NCBI GenBank assembly: GCA_030537295.1
Contig: JAUNNU010000006.1
Span: 1 to 41,639, forward strand
Direction of reading: 5' to 3'
Length of the DNA stretch: 41,639 bases
DNA from: Bacteroidia bacterium
Lineage (GTDB): Bacteria; Bacteroidota; Bacteroidia; Bacteroidales; F082
A program made the position numbers and the translations under genes. A model generated the notes under the pieces. The model made no database searches and was not told where the DNA came from. It saw only the letters and a list, made by a program, of their open reading frames with translations. Below are positions 1 through 8,256 of the stretch, piece by piece; the stretch's first letter is position 1, and each line of letters starts with the position of its first letter.

Positions 1-22
1 ACTTTCCATTCAAAAACTTTCT

Positions 23-30
23 TACCTTTG
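23..30 (+). promoter_or_regulatory. -7 promoter element of tgt
   Basis: TACCTTTG matches the Bacteroidota -7 consensus TAnnTTTG and lies 14 bases before the tgt start codon, implying a very short leader. A TTTC at 3-6 could be a poor -33 element. The call rests on consensus and position only. Confidence 0.6.
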
Positions 31-44
31 CACAAAATTTTTCG

Positions 45-1178
45 ATGAGGTACGAATTAGTAAAAAACGATACGAAAAGCAATGCGCGAGCCGGCATCCT
101 GACCACCGACCACGGCGAAATCGAGACCCCGATTTTCATGCCTGTCGGGACAGTGGGAAGTGTTAAAGCCACGCATATCAGGGACTTGGAAGACGAGATC
201 AAGGCGCAGATTATTCTTGGGAACACCTATCATCTGTATCTTCGTCCGGGTCTTGACGTGCTTCACGAATGCGGCGGGCTTCATCAGTTCAACGGCTGGC
301 ATCACCCGATACTCACCGACAGCGGCGGATTTCAGGTTTTCTCTCTGACGGACATCCGTAAGATGAAAGAGGAAGGCGTGGAGTTCCGCTCTCACATCGA
401 CGGCTCGAAGCATCTGTTCACGCCGGAGCGCGTGATGGACATCGAGCGCACCATCGGCGCCGACATCATGATGGCGTTCGACGAATGCGCCCCCGGCACG
501 TCGGAATACAGATATGCGAAGGAGGCGATGGGACGCACGCACCGCTGGCTCGACAGATGCCTGAAACGTTTCAACGAGACGGAACCGCAATACGGTTATC
601 ATCAGTCGCTTTTCCCGATTGTCCAAGGATGCACCTTCAGGGACCTGCGCGAGCAGTCGGCGGAGTTCATCGCCTCGAAGAACGCTGACGGCAACGCCAT
701 CGGCGGCCTCGCCGTCGGGGAACCGACAGAAGTGATGTACGAGATGATTGAGGTGGTGAATGCCATTTTGCCGAAAGACAAACCACGTTACCTCATGGGC
801 GTCGGCACACCCGCCAACATCATCGAGGCGATCTCGCGGGGAGTGGACATGTTCGACTGCGTGATGCCTACACGCAACGGACGCAACGGGATGCTCTTCA
901 CATCCGAAGGCATCATAAACATCAAGAATGAACGCTGGAAATACGACTTCTCACCGCTCGACGAAAACGGCTCGACTTACGTTGACCGCCATTATTCAAA
1001 GGCATATCTGAGACATCTCATCATCTCAAAGGAGATACTCGGCCCGATGATCGCCACTGTGCACAACCTCGGATTCTACCTCTGGATCGCCAAGACAGCA
1101 AGGAGACATATCATCGAAGGCGACTTCACCGAATGGCGCGACATGATCCTGCCGAAAGTGACGAACAGGATTTCTTGA
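45..1178 (+). CDS. tgt: tRNA-guanine(34) transglycosylase
   Basis: Exchanges guanine at wobble position 34 of GUN-anticodon tRNAs for preQ1, in the queuosine pathway, in the cytoplasm. The 377-residue length is normal. Visible motifs are GNTYHLYLRPG, DSGGFQVFS (general acid/base Asp92), GGLAVGEP, and FDCVMPTRNGRNG with nucleophile Asp271. The C-terminal region reads STYVDRHYSKAYLRHL where classical bacterial Tgt has the zinc-binding Cys-x-Cys-x-x-Cys before YLRH, so those three cysteines are absent. From memory this loss is usual in Bacteroidota Tgt. The start is the first ATG after the promoter. It is followed 44 bases later by the LptG-like permease, as is common in this phylum. Confidence 0.96.
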   Translation: MRYELVKNDTKSNARAGILTTDHGEIETPIFMPVGTVGSVKATHIRDLEDEIKAQIILGNTYHLYLRPGLDVLHECGGLHQFNGWHHPILTDSGGFQVFSLTDIRKMKEEGVEFRSHIDGSKHLFTPERVMDIERTIGADIMMAFDECAPGTSEYRYAKEAMGRTHRWLDRCLKRFNETEPQYGYHQSLFPIVQGCTFRDLREQSAEFIASKNADGNAIGGLAVGEPTEVMYEMIEVVNAILPKDKPRYLMGVGTPANIIEAISRGVDMFDCVMPTRNGRNGMLFTSEGIINIKNERWKYDFSPLDENGSTYVDRHYSKAYLRHLIISKEILGPMIATVHNLGFYLWIAKTARRHIIEGDFTEWRDMILPKVTNRIS

Positions 1179-1222
1179 CCTGAACTAAAGACTATTAAAG
1201 ATAACGGAAATAAACGAATACA

Positions 1223-2296
1223 ATGACGAAACTTGACTGGTATATCTTCAAAAAATACATTGGCACATTCTTCTTTGCCATCAGTCTGCTCATTGTCGTC
1301 GTGATAGTGTTCGACGTGGCGGAGAATGTCGGCGATTTCATCACCAACCACGCCACCTTGAAGGAGGTCGTGTTTGACTTCTACCTGCCGTTCATACCTT
1401 ATTTCATCAACCTGTTCATATTTCTTTTCACCTTCATCTCCGTCATCTTCTTCACTTCAAAGATGGCCGGCCATACCGAAATCATCGCCATCTTGAGCAG
1501 CGGCGTGAGTTTCTGGCGGCTGCTGAAACCTTACATGGTGGCGGCTCTGCTGCTCGCGGTGACGTCGTTCTATCTCGGTAACTTCCTCATTCCGAGGACT
1601 GACAAAATCAGAAGGGAATTTAAGAACAAATACATCACGGTGCTCGCCCGCAGCGCGGGGGTGAACATCCATGCGCAGATAAGTCCCGACACATACGTCT
1701 ATGTCGCCAATTACGATGTGAAACGCCATACCGGGTACAAGTTTACCATGGAGAAATTTGACAATCATTCCCTTACGTATAAAATCATGGCCGACAGGAT
1801 TAAGTACGACACCGTGAACGGCAACTGGAACATCGCGAATTACGTGGAACATTTCATCGAGCCTGAGGAATATCTCGTGAGGGGCAAGTCGAAAGACACC
1901 ACGATAATGTTGCGGCCCACCGACCTGTACAACGTCTTTGAGGATTTCGAGGAGATGAATCTCATAGAACTGAAAGACTATATCAACTACCAGAAGATGA
2001 AAGGCGCGGACAACGTCCTGACGTATGAGATTGAGATGCACAAACGTCTGGCGTCGCCGGCGGCCATCATCATCCTGACTGTCATCGGGATGGCGGTGTC
2101 GTGCCGCAAGACGCGAGGCGGGATGGGACTCAGCCTCGGCATCGGAATCACGATCACCTTCGCATACATCATCTTCATCGAGTTCTCGAGAGTTTTCGCG
2201 ATGTCGGGAGGCATGTCGCCCGCCCTCGCCGGATGGCTGCCTAACATCATCTTCTCGATATTCGGAATTTATTTTGTAATAAAAGCACCTAAATAA
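1223..2296 (+). CDS. LptF/LptG family LPS export permease
   Basis: Inner-membrane permease of the YjgP/YjgQ family, which with LptB drives lipopolysaccharide from the inner membrane to the periplasmic bridge. The 357 residues show the family layout: three N-terminal membrane segments (about 15-37, 55-80 and 103-123), a periplasmic jellyroll-like domain (about 130-270), and three C-terminal segments (about 277-355). The family signature with the GHTEIIAILSSGVS loop after the second segment is present. Bacteroidota usually carry two such genes at separate loci; which one this is (F or G) cannot be settled here, although location after tgt is often annotated lptG. It continues the tgt operon, and the next start is 9 bases after its stop. 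Confidence 0.9.
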   Translation: MTKLDWYIFKKYIGTFFFAISLLIVVVIVFDVAENVGDFITNHATLKEVVFDFYLPFIPYFINLFIFLFTFISVIFFTSKMAGHTEIIAILSSGVSFWRLLKPYMVAALLLAVTSFYLGNFLIPRTDKIRREFKNKYITVLARSAGVNIHAQISPDTYVYVANYDVKRHTGYKFTMEKFDNHSLTYKIMADRIKYDTVNGNWNIANYVEHFIEPEEYLVRGKSKDTTIMLRPTDLYNVFEDFEEMNLIELKDYINYQKMKGADNVLTYEIEMHKRLASPAAIIILTVIGMAVSCRKTRGGMGLSLGIGITITFAYIIFIEFSRVFAMSGGMSPALAGWLPNIIFSIFGIYFVIKAPK

Positions 2297-2305
2297 TTAA
2301 ATATC

Positions 2306-2917
2306 ATGCATATAGCTATAGCTGGAAATATCGGTTCAGGAAAGACCACACTGACACGCCTGCTGGCGAAACATTTTGGATGGAAACCCCATTTCGAGGA
2401 GGTTGACAACAACCCGTATCTCGAAAGCTTCTATGACGACATGCAACGCTGGTCGTTCAACCTTCAGGTCTATTTCCTCAACAGCAGACTGCGGCAGGTC
2501 CTCGACATCAGACAGAGCGGACAGAACATCATTCAGGACAGGACGATTTATGAAGATGCGTACATCTTCGCAGCGAACCTCTACGACATGGGACTCATGG
2601 AGACCCGCGACTACGAGAATTACCAGTCGCTCTTCGAACTGATGACGTCGTTCATCCAGGCCCCAGACCTCCTTATATATCTGAGAGCGAGCGTCCCGAC
2701 ACTCGTCAGACAGATTCAGAAACGTAACCGAGACTACGAACAGTCAATCCGACTCGACTACCTCAAGGCGCTGAACAAACGTTACGAAAGCTGGATCTCG
2801 ACTTACAACAAAGGCAAACTTCTCATCATCGAGAGTGACAATATCGAACTCGAGAATCCGGAGGATTTAAGTGTAATTATTGATAATATCAACGCTTCGT
2901 TGAACGGATTATTCTGA
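2306..2917 (+). CDS. Deoxynucleoside kinase (dNK family)
   Basis: Predicted cytoplasmic kinase that phosphorylates deoxynucleosides for salvage. It has a P-loop GNIGSGKTT at residues 7-15, the family glutamate in FEEVDNNPYL, an arginine-rich DRTIYEDAYIFA motif equivalent to the DRS motif, and a lid-like RNRDYEQSIRLDYL segment. The 203-residue length fits dNK/dGK-type enzymes. Substrate preference (dA, dG or dC) cannot be read from the sequence. It is packed between the permease and kdsB with gaps of 9 and 2 bases, so it is probably cotranscribed. Confidence 0.88.
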   Translation: MHIAIAGNIGSGKTTLTRLLAKHFGWKPHFEEVDNNPYLESFYDDMQRWSFNLQVYFLNSRLRQVLDIRQSGQNIIQDRTIYEDAYIFAANLYDMGLMETRDYENYQSLFELMTSFIQAPDLLIYLRASVPTLVRQIQKRNRDYEQSIRLDYLKALNKRYESWISTYNKGKLLIIESDNIELENPEDLSVIIDNINASLNGLF

Positions 2918-2919
2918 TT

Positions 2920-3669
2920 ATGAATATTTTAGGAATCATACCAGCACGTTACGGCTCCACTCGTTTTGAAGGCAAACCTCTCGCTCTCATCAATGGCAAG
3001 ATGATGATTCAGCGGGTTTACGAGCAGTCGAAAAAGGCCGACCGGCTGTTGGATGTCGTCGTCGCCACCGATGACCAACGAATCTTCGACGCCGTGACCG
3101 CATTCGGCGGCAAGGCCGTCATGACATCATCGAGCCATAAAAGCGGGACGGACAGATGCCGCGAAGTCGTCGAGAAAATCGGCTCCGGCTTCGACGCCGT
3201 GATCAATATCCAAGGCGATGAACCTTATATCAATCCGCTGCAAATCAATCAGATAGCCGAGTTGATTTCTGATGAGGACACGCAAATCGCATCGCTTTGC
3301 AAACCGATACACGACCTTGACGAACTGTTGAGCCACAACGCTGTGAAAGTGGTCATCGACAAAAACGGCAAGGCGTTGTATTTCAGCAGATATACAATCC
3401 CTTTCCAAAGAAACGAAAACGACACAAGCAAATGGATGGATTTGAGGACATATTACAGACATGTCGGAATCTATGCATATAAGTCGTTGGTTCTCAAAGA
3501 GATCTCCGCACTTCCGCAGTCGGGGTTGGAACTGTCGGAGTCGTTGGAACAGCTGCGCTGGCTCGAAAACGGATACTCCGTGAGGATGGGTGTCACCGAA
3601 TTTGAGAGCTATTCGGTTGACGTTCCTGACGACATAAAGAAAATAGAGTCGGTTTTTAAAAATTGTTGA
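2920..3669 (+). CDS. kdsB: 3-deoxy-manno-octulosonate cytidylyltransferase
   Basis: Activates Kdo to CMP-Kdo for lipid A-core synthesis in the cytoplasm. The nucleotide-binding N-terminus IIPARYGSTRFEGKPL is canonical, followed by VVATDD, the INIQGDEP motif near residue 91 and a RHVGIYAYK segment. The length of 249 residues is normal. The start lies two bases after the kinase stop. With the upstream LptG-like gene it forms a small lipopolysaccharide-related group. Confidence 0.95.
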   Translation: MNILGIIPARYGSTRFEGKPLALINGKMMIQRVYEQSKKADRLLDVVVATDDQRIFDAVTAFGGKAVMTSSSHKSGTDRCREVVEKIGSGFDAVINIQGDEPYINPLQINQIAELISDEDTQIASLCKPIHDLDELLSHNAVKVVIDKNGKALYFSRYTIPFQRNENDTSKWMDLRTYYRHVGIYAYKSLVLKEISALPQSGLELSESLEQLRWLENGYSVRMGVTEFESYSVDVPDDIKKIESVFKNC

Positions 3670-3711
3670 TAAATTAATTTTTTTGATGTCGCCTTATATT
3701 TCAGAAATGTG

Positions 3712-3719
3712 TAATTTTG
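3712..3719 (+). promoter_or_regulatory. -7 promoter element before the HU/SPOR gene
   Basis: TAATTTTG fits TAnnTTTG and lies 40 bases before the preferred start at 3759. No TTG stands at the ideal 19-base distance; TTTG at 3682-3685 is further away. It also argues against starting the gene at 3717, which would fall inside the promoter. Confidence 0.5.
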
Positions 3720-3758
3720 CGGCGATTAAAAAATAATGCATCTAAACTTTACGTAACG

Positions 3759-4826
3759 ATGAACACTTTGATAATTAAATGTTTAGCCGAACTTATGCAT
3801 GATCACGAATGCGTGATTATACCTGAATTCGGTGCTTTCATCTCCAAGGACCGTCCGGCGCGTCTCGACTATGCCGTGCATCGCCTCACGCCTCCGTCAA
3901 AGGAATTTGTGTTTAACACGCAGCTCGTTTCCGATGACGATGTCTTTGCAAATTATCTCAGTGAAAAACAGCATGTTACGTATCATAAAGCCGCTTCGCA
4001 GCTGCATGATTTCGCGATGCAGTGCCTCGCAAAACTTGAAGTTGACAAGGAACTGAATCTTGAAGGAATAGGAACGCTCTATTATATTAACAGTCAAGAT
4101 GTTACATTTGTAGCGGATGCGAACGTCAATTTCAACGGCGACGCATTCGGGTTAGAGGTATTCACTGTCCAGCCGATTTACAGAAGCGAGACATATCGAC
4201 AGTTGCAGACAGATATCGAAGAGAAGCAGAAAGCGAAAAACACCCCGATGACGGTCGTCAGTGAAGTTGAAGAAACGGCACCTCACAAGATTACTCGTTC
4301 GAACTACAAATGGTATCGTGCGGCTGCTTATTCGACGCTCGTGGCGACGGCATTGGTGCTTCTCGGATGGGGTGCCGACAAGAACGGCTCCAAGTTGGCG
4401 TCGTGGAACCCGCTGTTCTATTCCTCACCTAATGAGTTTGTAGTCAAACATTTAAGTGAGAAATTCAATGCCCGCGAGACTTTTATCGTTGACGGACTCA
4501 ACTCCGTTGATGTCAAAATTCCCGTCTTTGAATTCAATCCCGAAATCGCATTGGGGAAGTTTGAAGTCGAAAAACCGAAAACAGTCGGAAATGAAAAATA
4601 TTACAGCATAATCGGGGCTTCGTTGAACAATGCGGAAGACGCCGAGAGATGCGCTGAAAATTTCAGGAGGTCGGGTTTTGAGAACGCACAGGTTTTGCCT
4701 GTAGGGAAAAACGGCAAATATCGTGTTGAATATGAAGCTGTTGCTGGAAAAGAAGCCGCGATAGAACGTCTTGAAGTAATAAAGAATACAGTAAACGAGT
4801 CGGCTTGGCTCCTGATAAAAAAATAA
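3759..4826 (+). CDS. HU-CCDC81 and SPOR domain membrane protein
   Basis: A Bacteroidota protein with two N-terminal HU/CCDC81-like domains (about residues 1-62 and 63-130), a linker, one membrane segment at about 186-205 and a C-terminal SPOR-like domain (about 275-355, beginning KYYSIIGASL). SPOR domains bind denuded septal peptidoglycan, and the HU-like domains would face the cytoplasm, so a link between cytoplasm and division septum is plausible but inferred. The ATG at 3759 (MNTLIIKCLAEL) is chosen because the family begins there and the in-frame extension back to 3717 overlaps the promoter. It ends four bases before the trmB start. Confidence 0.85.
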   Translation: MNTLIIKCLAELMHDHECVIIPEFGAFISKDRPARLDYAVHRLTPPSKEFVFNTQLVSDDDVFANYLSEKQHVTYHKAASQLHDFAMQCLAKLEVDKELNLEGIGTLYYINSQDVTFVADANVNFNGDAFGLEVFTVQPIYRSETYRQLQTDIEEKQKAKNTPMTVVSEVEETAPHKITRSNYKWYRAAAYSTLVATALVLLGWGADKNGSKLASWNPLFYSSPNEFVVKHLSEKFNARETFIVDGLNSVDVKIPVFEFNPEIALGKFEVEKPKTVGNEKYYSIIGASLNNAEDAERCAENFRRSGFENAQVLPVGKNGKYRVEYEAVAGKEAAIERLEVIKNTVNESAWLLIKK

Positions 4827-4830
4827 GAAC

Positions 4831-5499
4831 GTGGGAAAGAAAAACAAACTCGAGCGTTTCGCCGAATGCAAGACATTTCAGAATCTGTTTGAATACTCTT
4901 TTGAACGAATCCGTGACGAGAAATTTCCTCTGAAAGGGAAATGGCATGAGTTTTTCGGGAACGACAACCCGATAATCCTTGAACTCGGCTGCGGGAAAGG
5001 TGAATACACCGTCGGCCTCGCCAAGGTTCATCCTGAAAACAACTACATCGGCGTTGACATCAAGGGCGCGAGGATGTGGGTCGGAATCAAACAAGGAATC
5101 GAGGAAGGACTGAAAAACGTCGCCTTCGTCCGCACCCGCATCGAACTGATTGAGAATTTCTTCGACAAGGACGAAATCTCTGAAATATGGATTACCTTCC
5201 CTGACCCTCAGATACTTAAGCCCCGCAAACGTCTTACCGCGATGCCGTATATCGAGAGATACCGCACGTTCCTGAAACACGACGGCTACGTGAATCTCAA
5301 GACTGACAGCGATATTCTTTATGAGTTCACTTGCGATGTCATAAAGGAGAATGATTTTCCGTTGGCCTACAATTCCAACGACTTATACGCCGACGACGAT
5401 GATTTGGAGGTGAAGTCGATTCGTACTTACTACGAAGGCATCTGGCTGAAGCAGGGGCTGACAATCAAATACTTGAAGTATCAGATTAACAAACAATAA
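4831..5499 (+). CDS. trmB: tRNA (guanine-N7-)-methyltransferase
   Basis: S-adenosylmethionine-dependent enzyme that makes m7G46 in tRNA. The SAM-binding motif ELGCGKGEYTVGLA is near residue 51, followed by GVDIKGARMW, and the family signature ITFPDPQ appears where many bacteria have TFPDPWPKKRH. The length of 222 residues is typical. The start codon is GTG, immediately after the previous stop, with no ATG that would keep the conserved N-terminus. It converges on pcm with only 22 bases between stops and no clear terminator hairpin. Confidence 0.93.
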   Translation: MGKKNKLERFAECKTFQNLFEYSFERIRDEKFPLKGKWHEFFGNDNPIILELGCGKGEYTVGLAKVHPENNYIGVDIKGARMWVGIKQGIEEGLKNVAFVRTRIELIENFFDKDEISEIWITFPDPQILKPRKRLTAMPYIERYRTFLKHDGYVNLKTDSDILYEFTCDVIKENDFPLAYNSNDLYADDDDLEVKSIRTYYEGIWLKQGLTIKYLKYQINKQ

Positions 5500-5521
5500 T
5501 AAATCTGTCTTTCTTTATCAA

Positions 5522-6181
5522 CTAATCGTTTCCGACTTCTTTAAGCATCGGGACGAACTTGCATTCTCCAAACTCTTCTCTTATCATGGTCCCGTCCTTT
5601 AATTTGGTGAGGCGTAGCATACGCTGTTTCATGGCGTCGGTCTCGTCGTTGAGCGGGATGACCATGATGCCGCCGGTTTTCAGTTGGTCAACGAGGTTTT
5701 GAGGGATTTCCGGCGCCGCCGCCGTGATTATCACGCGGTCGAAAGGCGCGAACGTCGGAAGCCCTTTGTTGCCGTCGCCGAGAAACGTTTTTATGTGATA
5801 ATGCAGCTCCGCCAACAGCGGTTTTGTCTTGTTATAAAGGTTACGTTGCCGTTCGATGGTGAACACTTTCGCGCCCATCTGCGCTAAAACGCACGCCTGA
5901 TAACCGGAGCCGGTGCCAATCTCCAGCACCTTCATGCCTTTCGTCACCATCAGAAGCTGGCTCTGCATCGCCACGGTGAAAGGCTGTGAGATGGTCTGAC
6001 CCGAACCAATCGGAAACGGCCTGTCCTGATACGCGAACTCGACAAACGATGATTCAAGGAAAACATGACGCGGCACCTCGCCGATGGCATTTAATACATT
6101 GACATCGCTAATGCCTTTATCCTTAAGCACTTGCACCAAATTCTGGCGCATTCCCCTATGACGATAATTATCTTCCTGCAT
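5522..6181 (-). CDS. pcm: Protein-L-isoaspartate O-methyltransferase
   Basis: Methylates isoaspartyl residues of damaged proteins so they can be repaired. The 219 residues carry the hallmark IGSGQTISQP loop, the SAM-binding EIGTGSGYQACVLA and the ITAAAPEIPQNLVDQL motif. The start at 6181 lies 18 bases from a reverse-strand promoter. It is a single-gene unit diverging from the oxidoreductase gene and converging on trmB. Confidence 0.95.
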   Translation of the reverse strand: MQEDNYRHRGMRQNLVQVLKDKGISDVNVLNAIGEVPRHVFLESSFVEFAYQDRPFPIGSGQTISQPFTVAMQSQLLMVTKGMKVLEIGTGSGYQACVLAQMGAKVFTIERQRNLYNKTKPLLAELHYHIKTFLGDGNKGLPTFAPFDRVIITAAAPEIPQNLVDQLKTGGIMVIPLNDETDAMKQRMLRLTKLKDGTMIREEFGECKFVPMLKEVGND

Positions 6182-6195
6182 GGTAAAATTTTATG

Positions 6196-6225
6196 TTGCG
6201 AAAATACAAAAAATTCCTAAATTTG
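6196..6225 (+). promoter_or_regulatory. Promoter of the Gfo/Idh oxidoreductase
   Basis: TTG at 6196-6198, a 19-base spacer and TAAATTTG at 6218-6225 match the Bacteroidota -33/-7 consensus exactly. The -7 lies 14 bases before the ATG at 6240 and supports that start over the upstream in-frame ATG at 6180, which lies before the promoter. Confidence 0.75.
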
Positions 6226-6229
6226 CAAA
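6199..6229 (-). promoter_or_regulatory. Promoter of pcm (minus strand)
   Basis: On the minus strand TTTG (6226-6229) is followed after exactly 19 bases by TATTTTCG (6199-6206), one mismatch from TAnnTTTG. It interleaves with the plus-strand promoter at 6196-6225, so the two divergent genes share about 30 bases and may compete for sigma factor binding. Confidence 0.55.
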
Positions 6230-6239
6230 AATTTTGAGT

Positions 6240-7235
6240 ATGTTAAAAATAGGGGTTTTGGGTGCAGGTCATCTTGGAAAAATTCACATCAACTGCCTCA
6301 AACAAATAGAAAAATACCAACTCGTCGGGTTCTACGACCAAGATTCTAACACGGCAACTAAAGTGGCTGCCGATATGGGTGTGAAAAATTATGATTCTAT
6401 CGATGAACTTATTGATAATGTTGATGTCGTGGACATTGTGACACCGACAATCGCACATTTCGTCTGCGCTTCAAAGGCCATCGCGAAGGGCAAGAATGTC
6501 TTCATGGAGAAGCCGATAGTGGCGACAGTGGAAGAGGCCAACGAACTCGTCAAACTCGCTAAAGATGCGAATGTCAAGGTTCAAGTCGGCCATGTGGAGC
6601 GTTTCAATCCGGCTTTCATCGCCGCGGAGCCATATATCAACGACCCGTTATTCATTGAGGCTCATCGACTTGCGATGTTCAACCCGCGTGGATGCGATGT
6701 CCCGGTTGTCCTCGACCTCACTGTCCATGACATCGATATCCTTCTCACGATTGTAAAGTCGAAGATAAAGTCAATTGGTGCAAGCGGCGTCTCGATCGTA
6801 AGTCCTACGCCTGACATCACGACGGCGAGAATCGAATTTGAAAACGGAGCCGTGGCGAATCTCACGACAAGCCGTATCTCCTTGAAAAACATGAGAAAGT
6901 TCCGTATCTTCCAGAAAGACGCATATATCACAATGGATTTCTTGGAGAAGAAAGCCGATGTCGTCAAGATTGAAGATGTGAACGGGGTTCCGGGGCCATT
7001 CGACATGACGATTGACCTTCCAAACGGAATAAGCAAGAAAATTTCCGTTGAGGAATTGGAAATCAATCAGATAAATGCTATCAAGACCGAACTTGAACGT
7101 TTCCACGATGCCATCGTGAACGACACCGTGCCGCCTGTCACAATAGAAGACGGAGTAGAAGTCCTGAAGACTGCCTATATGATTCTCGATGAAATAAACA
7201 GGCATCAGGAATTGCTTCAAAAACATTTAAGTTAG
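6240..7235 (+). CDS. Gfo/Idh/MocA family NAD(P)-dependent oxidoreductase
   Basis: The 331-residue protein has a Rossmann nucleotide-binding start, KIGVLGAGHLGKIH, with GAGHLG at residues 8-13. It also has the family EKP motif (FMEKPIVATVEEA) near residue 90 and the GHVERFNPAF and LDLTVHDIDIL segments. Members reduce or oxidise sugars or sugar nucleotides; the WbpB/MviM-like sequence and the following polysaccharide genes suggest a nucleotide-sugar substrate, which is inference. The start at 6240 is set by the promoter and by the Rossmann strand beginning right after Met. The lipoprotein gene follows after 58 bases. Confidence 0.88.
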   Translation: MLKIGVLGAGHLGKIHINCLKQIEKYQLVGFYDQDSNTATKVAADMGVKNYDSIDELIDNVDVVDIVTPTIAHFVCASKAIAKGKNVFMEKPIVATVEEANELVKLAKDANVKVQVGHVERFNPAFIAAEPYINDPLFIEAHRLAMFNPRGCDVPVVLDLTVHDIDILLTIVKSKIKSIGASGVSIVSPTPDITTARIEFENGAVANLTTSRISLKNMRKFRIFQKDAYITMDFLEKKADVVKIEDVNGVPGPFDMTIDLPNGISKKISVEELEINQINAIKTELERFHDAIVNDTVPPVTIEDGVEVLKTAYMILDEINRHQELLQKHLS

Positions 7236-7293
7236 GCAATAAATTTCGCTATTGCACGTTAGCAATGTCAAAAGTGTTATAATCTTTTTGAAA

Positions 7294-8256
7294 ATGAAGA
7301 AATTACATGGTTTGTTCCTAATCGGAATAGTTGTCGTGTCTTTCATGTCTTGTACGAAATTCAAGGGAAATCAGGAGATTCCCGCGTACATGTGCATTAA
7401 GTCATGGGATTTTGCGACCGATTACACACGTGAAGGTGCGGCGACAGAAGCTATCACCGACGCATGGATTTATGTTGACGGCAACGTCCACGGCTGTTAT
7501 GAGATCCGTCAGAAAGTTTCTGTAATGGGAAATCCAGTAACTCACCAATTTGATACGATAATTGATGAATCAGTCACATTTCCGATTTTAAGCAAGGGGA
7601 AACACGATGTGATTTTATATCCGGGTGTGAAACTTAACGGGATAGCTTCCACGAGAATCCAATATCCATTCTATAAACCATTTAAAATCAATGATTACGA
7701 ATTTGTTCCCGGGAAAATAGACACAGTTGCCCCGTCAACGGAATATTACGATGTTGATGAAGGATTCTTCCATTTCAGGTTGATGGAGGATTTCGAGAGT
7801 CCGCAGCTGAAGTTCATCAAGACGAGTAACAGTGATACGACAATTGTCAAGGCCAGCCGACTCACCGACCCGAACGCATGGACCGGCGATCTGGCGCATT
7901 CTGTCTATTCCGGCCATGTCTGGCTCGGTGATTCGACAAGATATTTCTGCGTCGCGACCGACCCGATCTACGGATTGCCGAACCAAGGGAATTACATCCT
8001 GCTTGAGATTGATTACAAATGTGACGTTGAATTTGAAATAGGTCTTTTCGCAAAGACCCAAAACGGAATCGAGACATTTGAGATTCTTTATCTCAAGCCT
8101 GCGAGCGAGTGGAAAAAGTGCTACGTCAACATCGGCCCGACAGTCACAAACAACCAGAACGCTTCATATTTCAAGCTGTTCTTGGCCGGTTCTATCTTGG
8201 AAGGCGAGACGGCGGACTTTTATTTTGACAACATAAAGCTGATTTATCGTGATTAA
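7294..8256 (+). CDS. Conserved Bacteroidales lipoprotein, function unknown
   Basis: A signal peptide of about 19 residues ends in FMSC, with lipidated Cys20 (MKKLHGLFLIGIVVVSFMSC). The mature protein has a first part with an IPAYMCIKSWDF start, ITDAWIYVDG and a YPGVKLNGIASTR-like strand, and a C-terminal part ending FYFDNIKLIYRD that resembles a beta-sandwich carbohydrate-binding domain. I recognise this as a family found beside polyprenyl sugar transferase genes in Bacteroidota but know no assigned role. The ATG at 7294 is preferred over the ORF opening at 7252 because it gives a proper lipoprotein signal. It overlaps the next gene by 8 bases, so coupled translation is likely. Confidence 0.82.
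   Translation: MKKLHGLFLIGIVVVSFMSCTKFKGNQEIPAYMCIKSWDFATDYTREGAATEAITDAWIYVDGNVHGCYEIRQKVSVMGNPVTHQFDTIIDESVTFPILSKGKHDVILYPGVKLNGIASTRIQYPFYKPFKINDYEFVPGKIDTVAPSTEYYDVDEGFFHFRLMEDFESPQLKFIKTSNSDTTIVKASRLTDPNAWTGDLAHSVYSGHVWLGDSTRYFCVATDPIYGLPNQGNYILLEIDYKCDVEFEIGLFAKTQNGIETFEILYLKPASEWKKCYVNIGPTVTNNQNASYFKLFLAGSILEGETADFYFDNIKLIYRD

Noticed and set aside
6180..6239. Upstream in-frame extension of the Gfo/Idh oxidoreductase
   Set aside because: It begins before the exact -33/-7 promoter and precedes the Rossmann strand that begins right at 6240.
7251..7266. ATTGC-N6-GCAAT inverted repeat before the lipoprotein gene
   Set aside because: Arms of only 5 bases in an A/T-rich gap are expected by chance.
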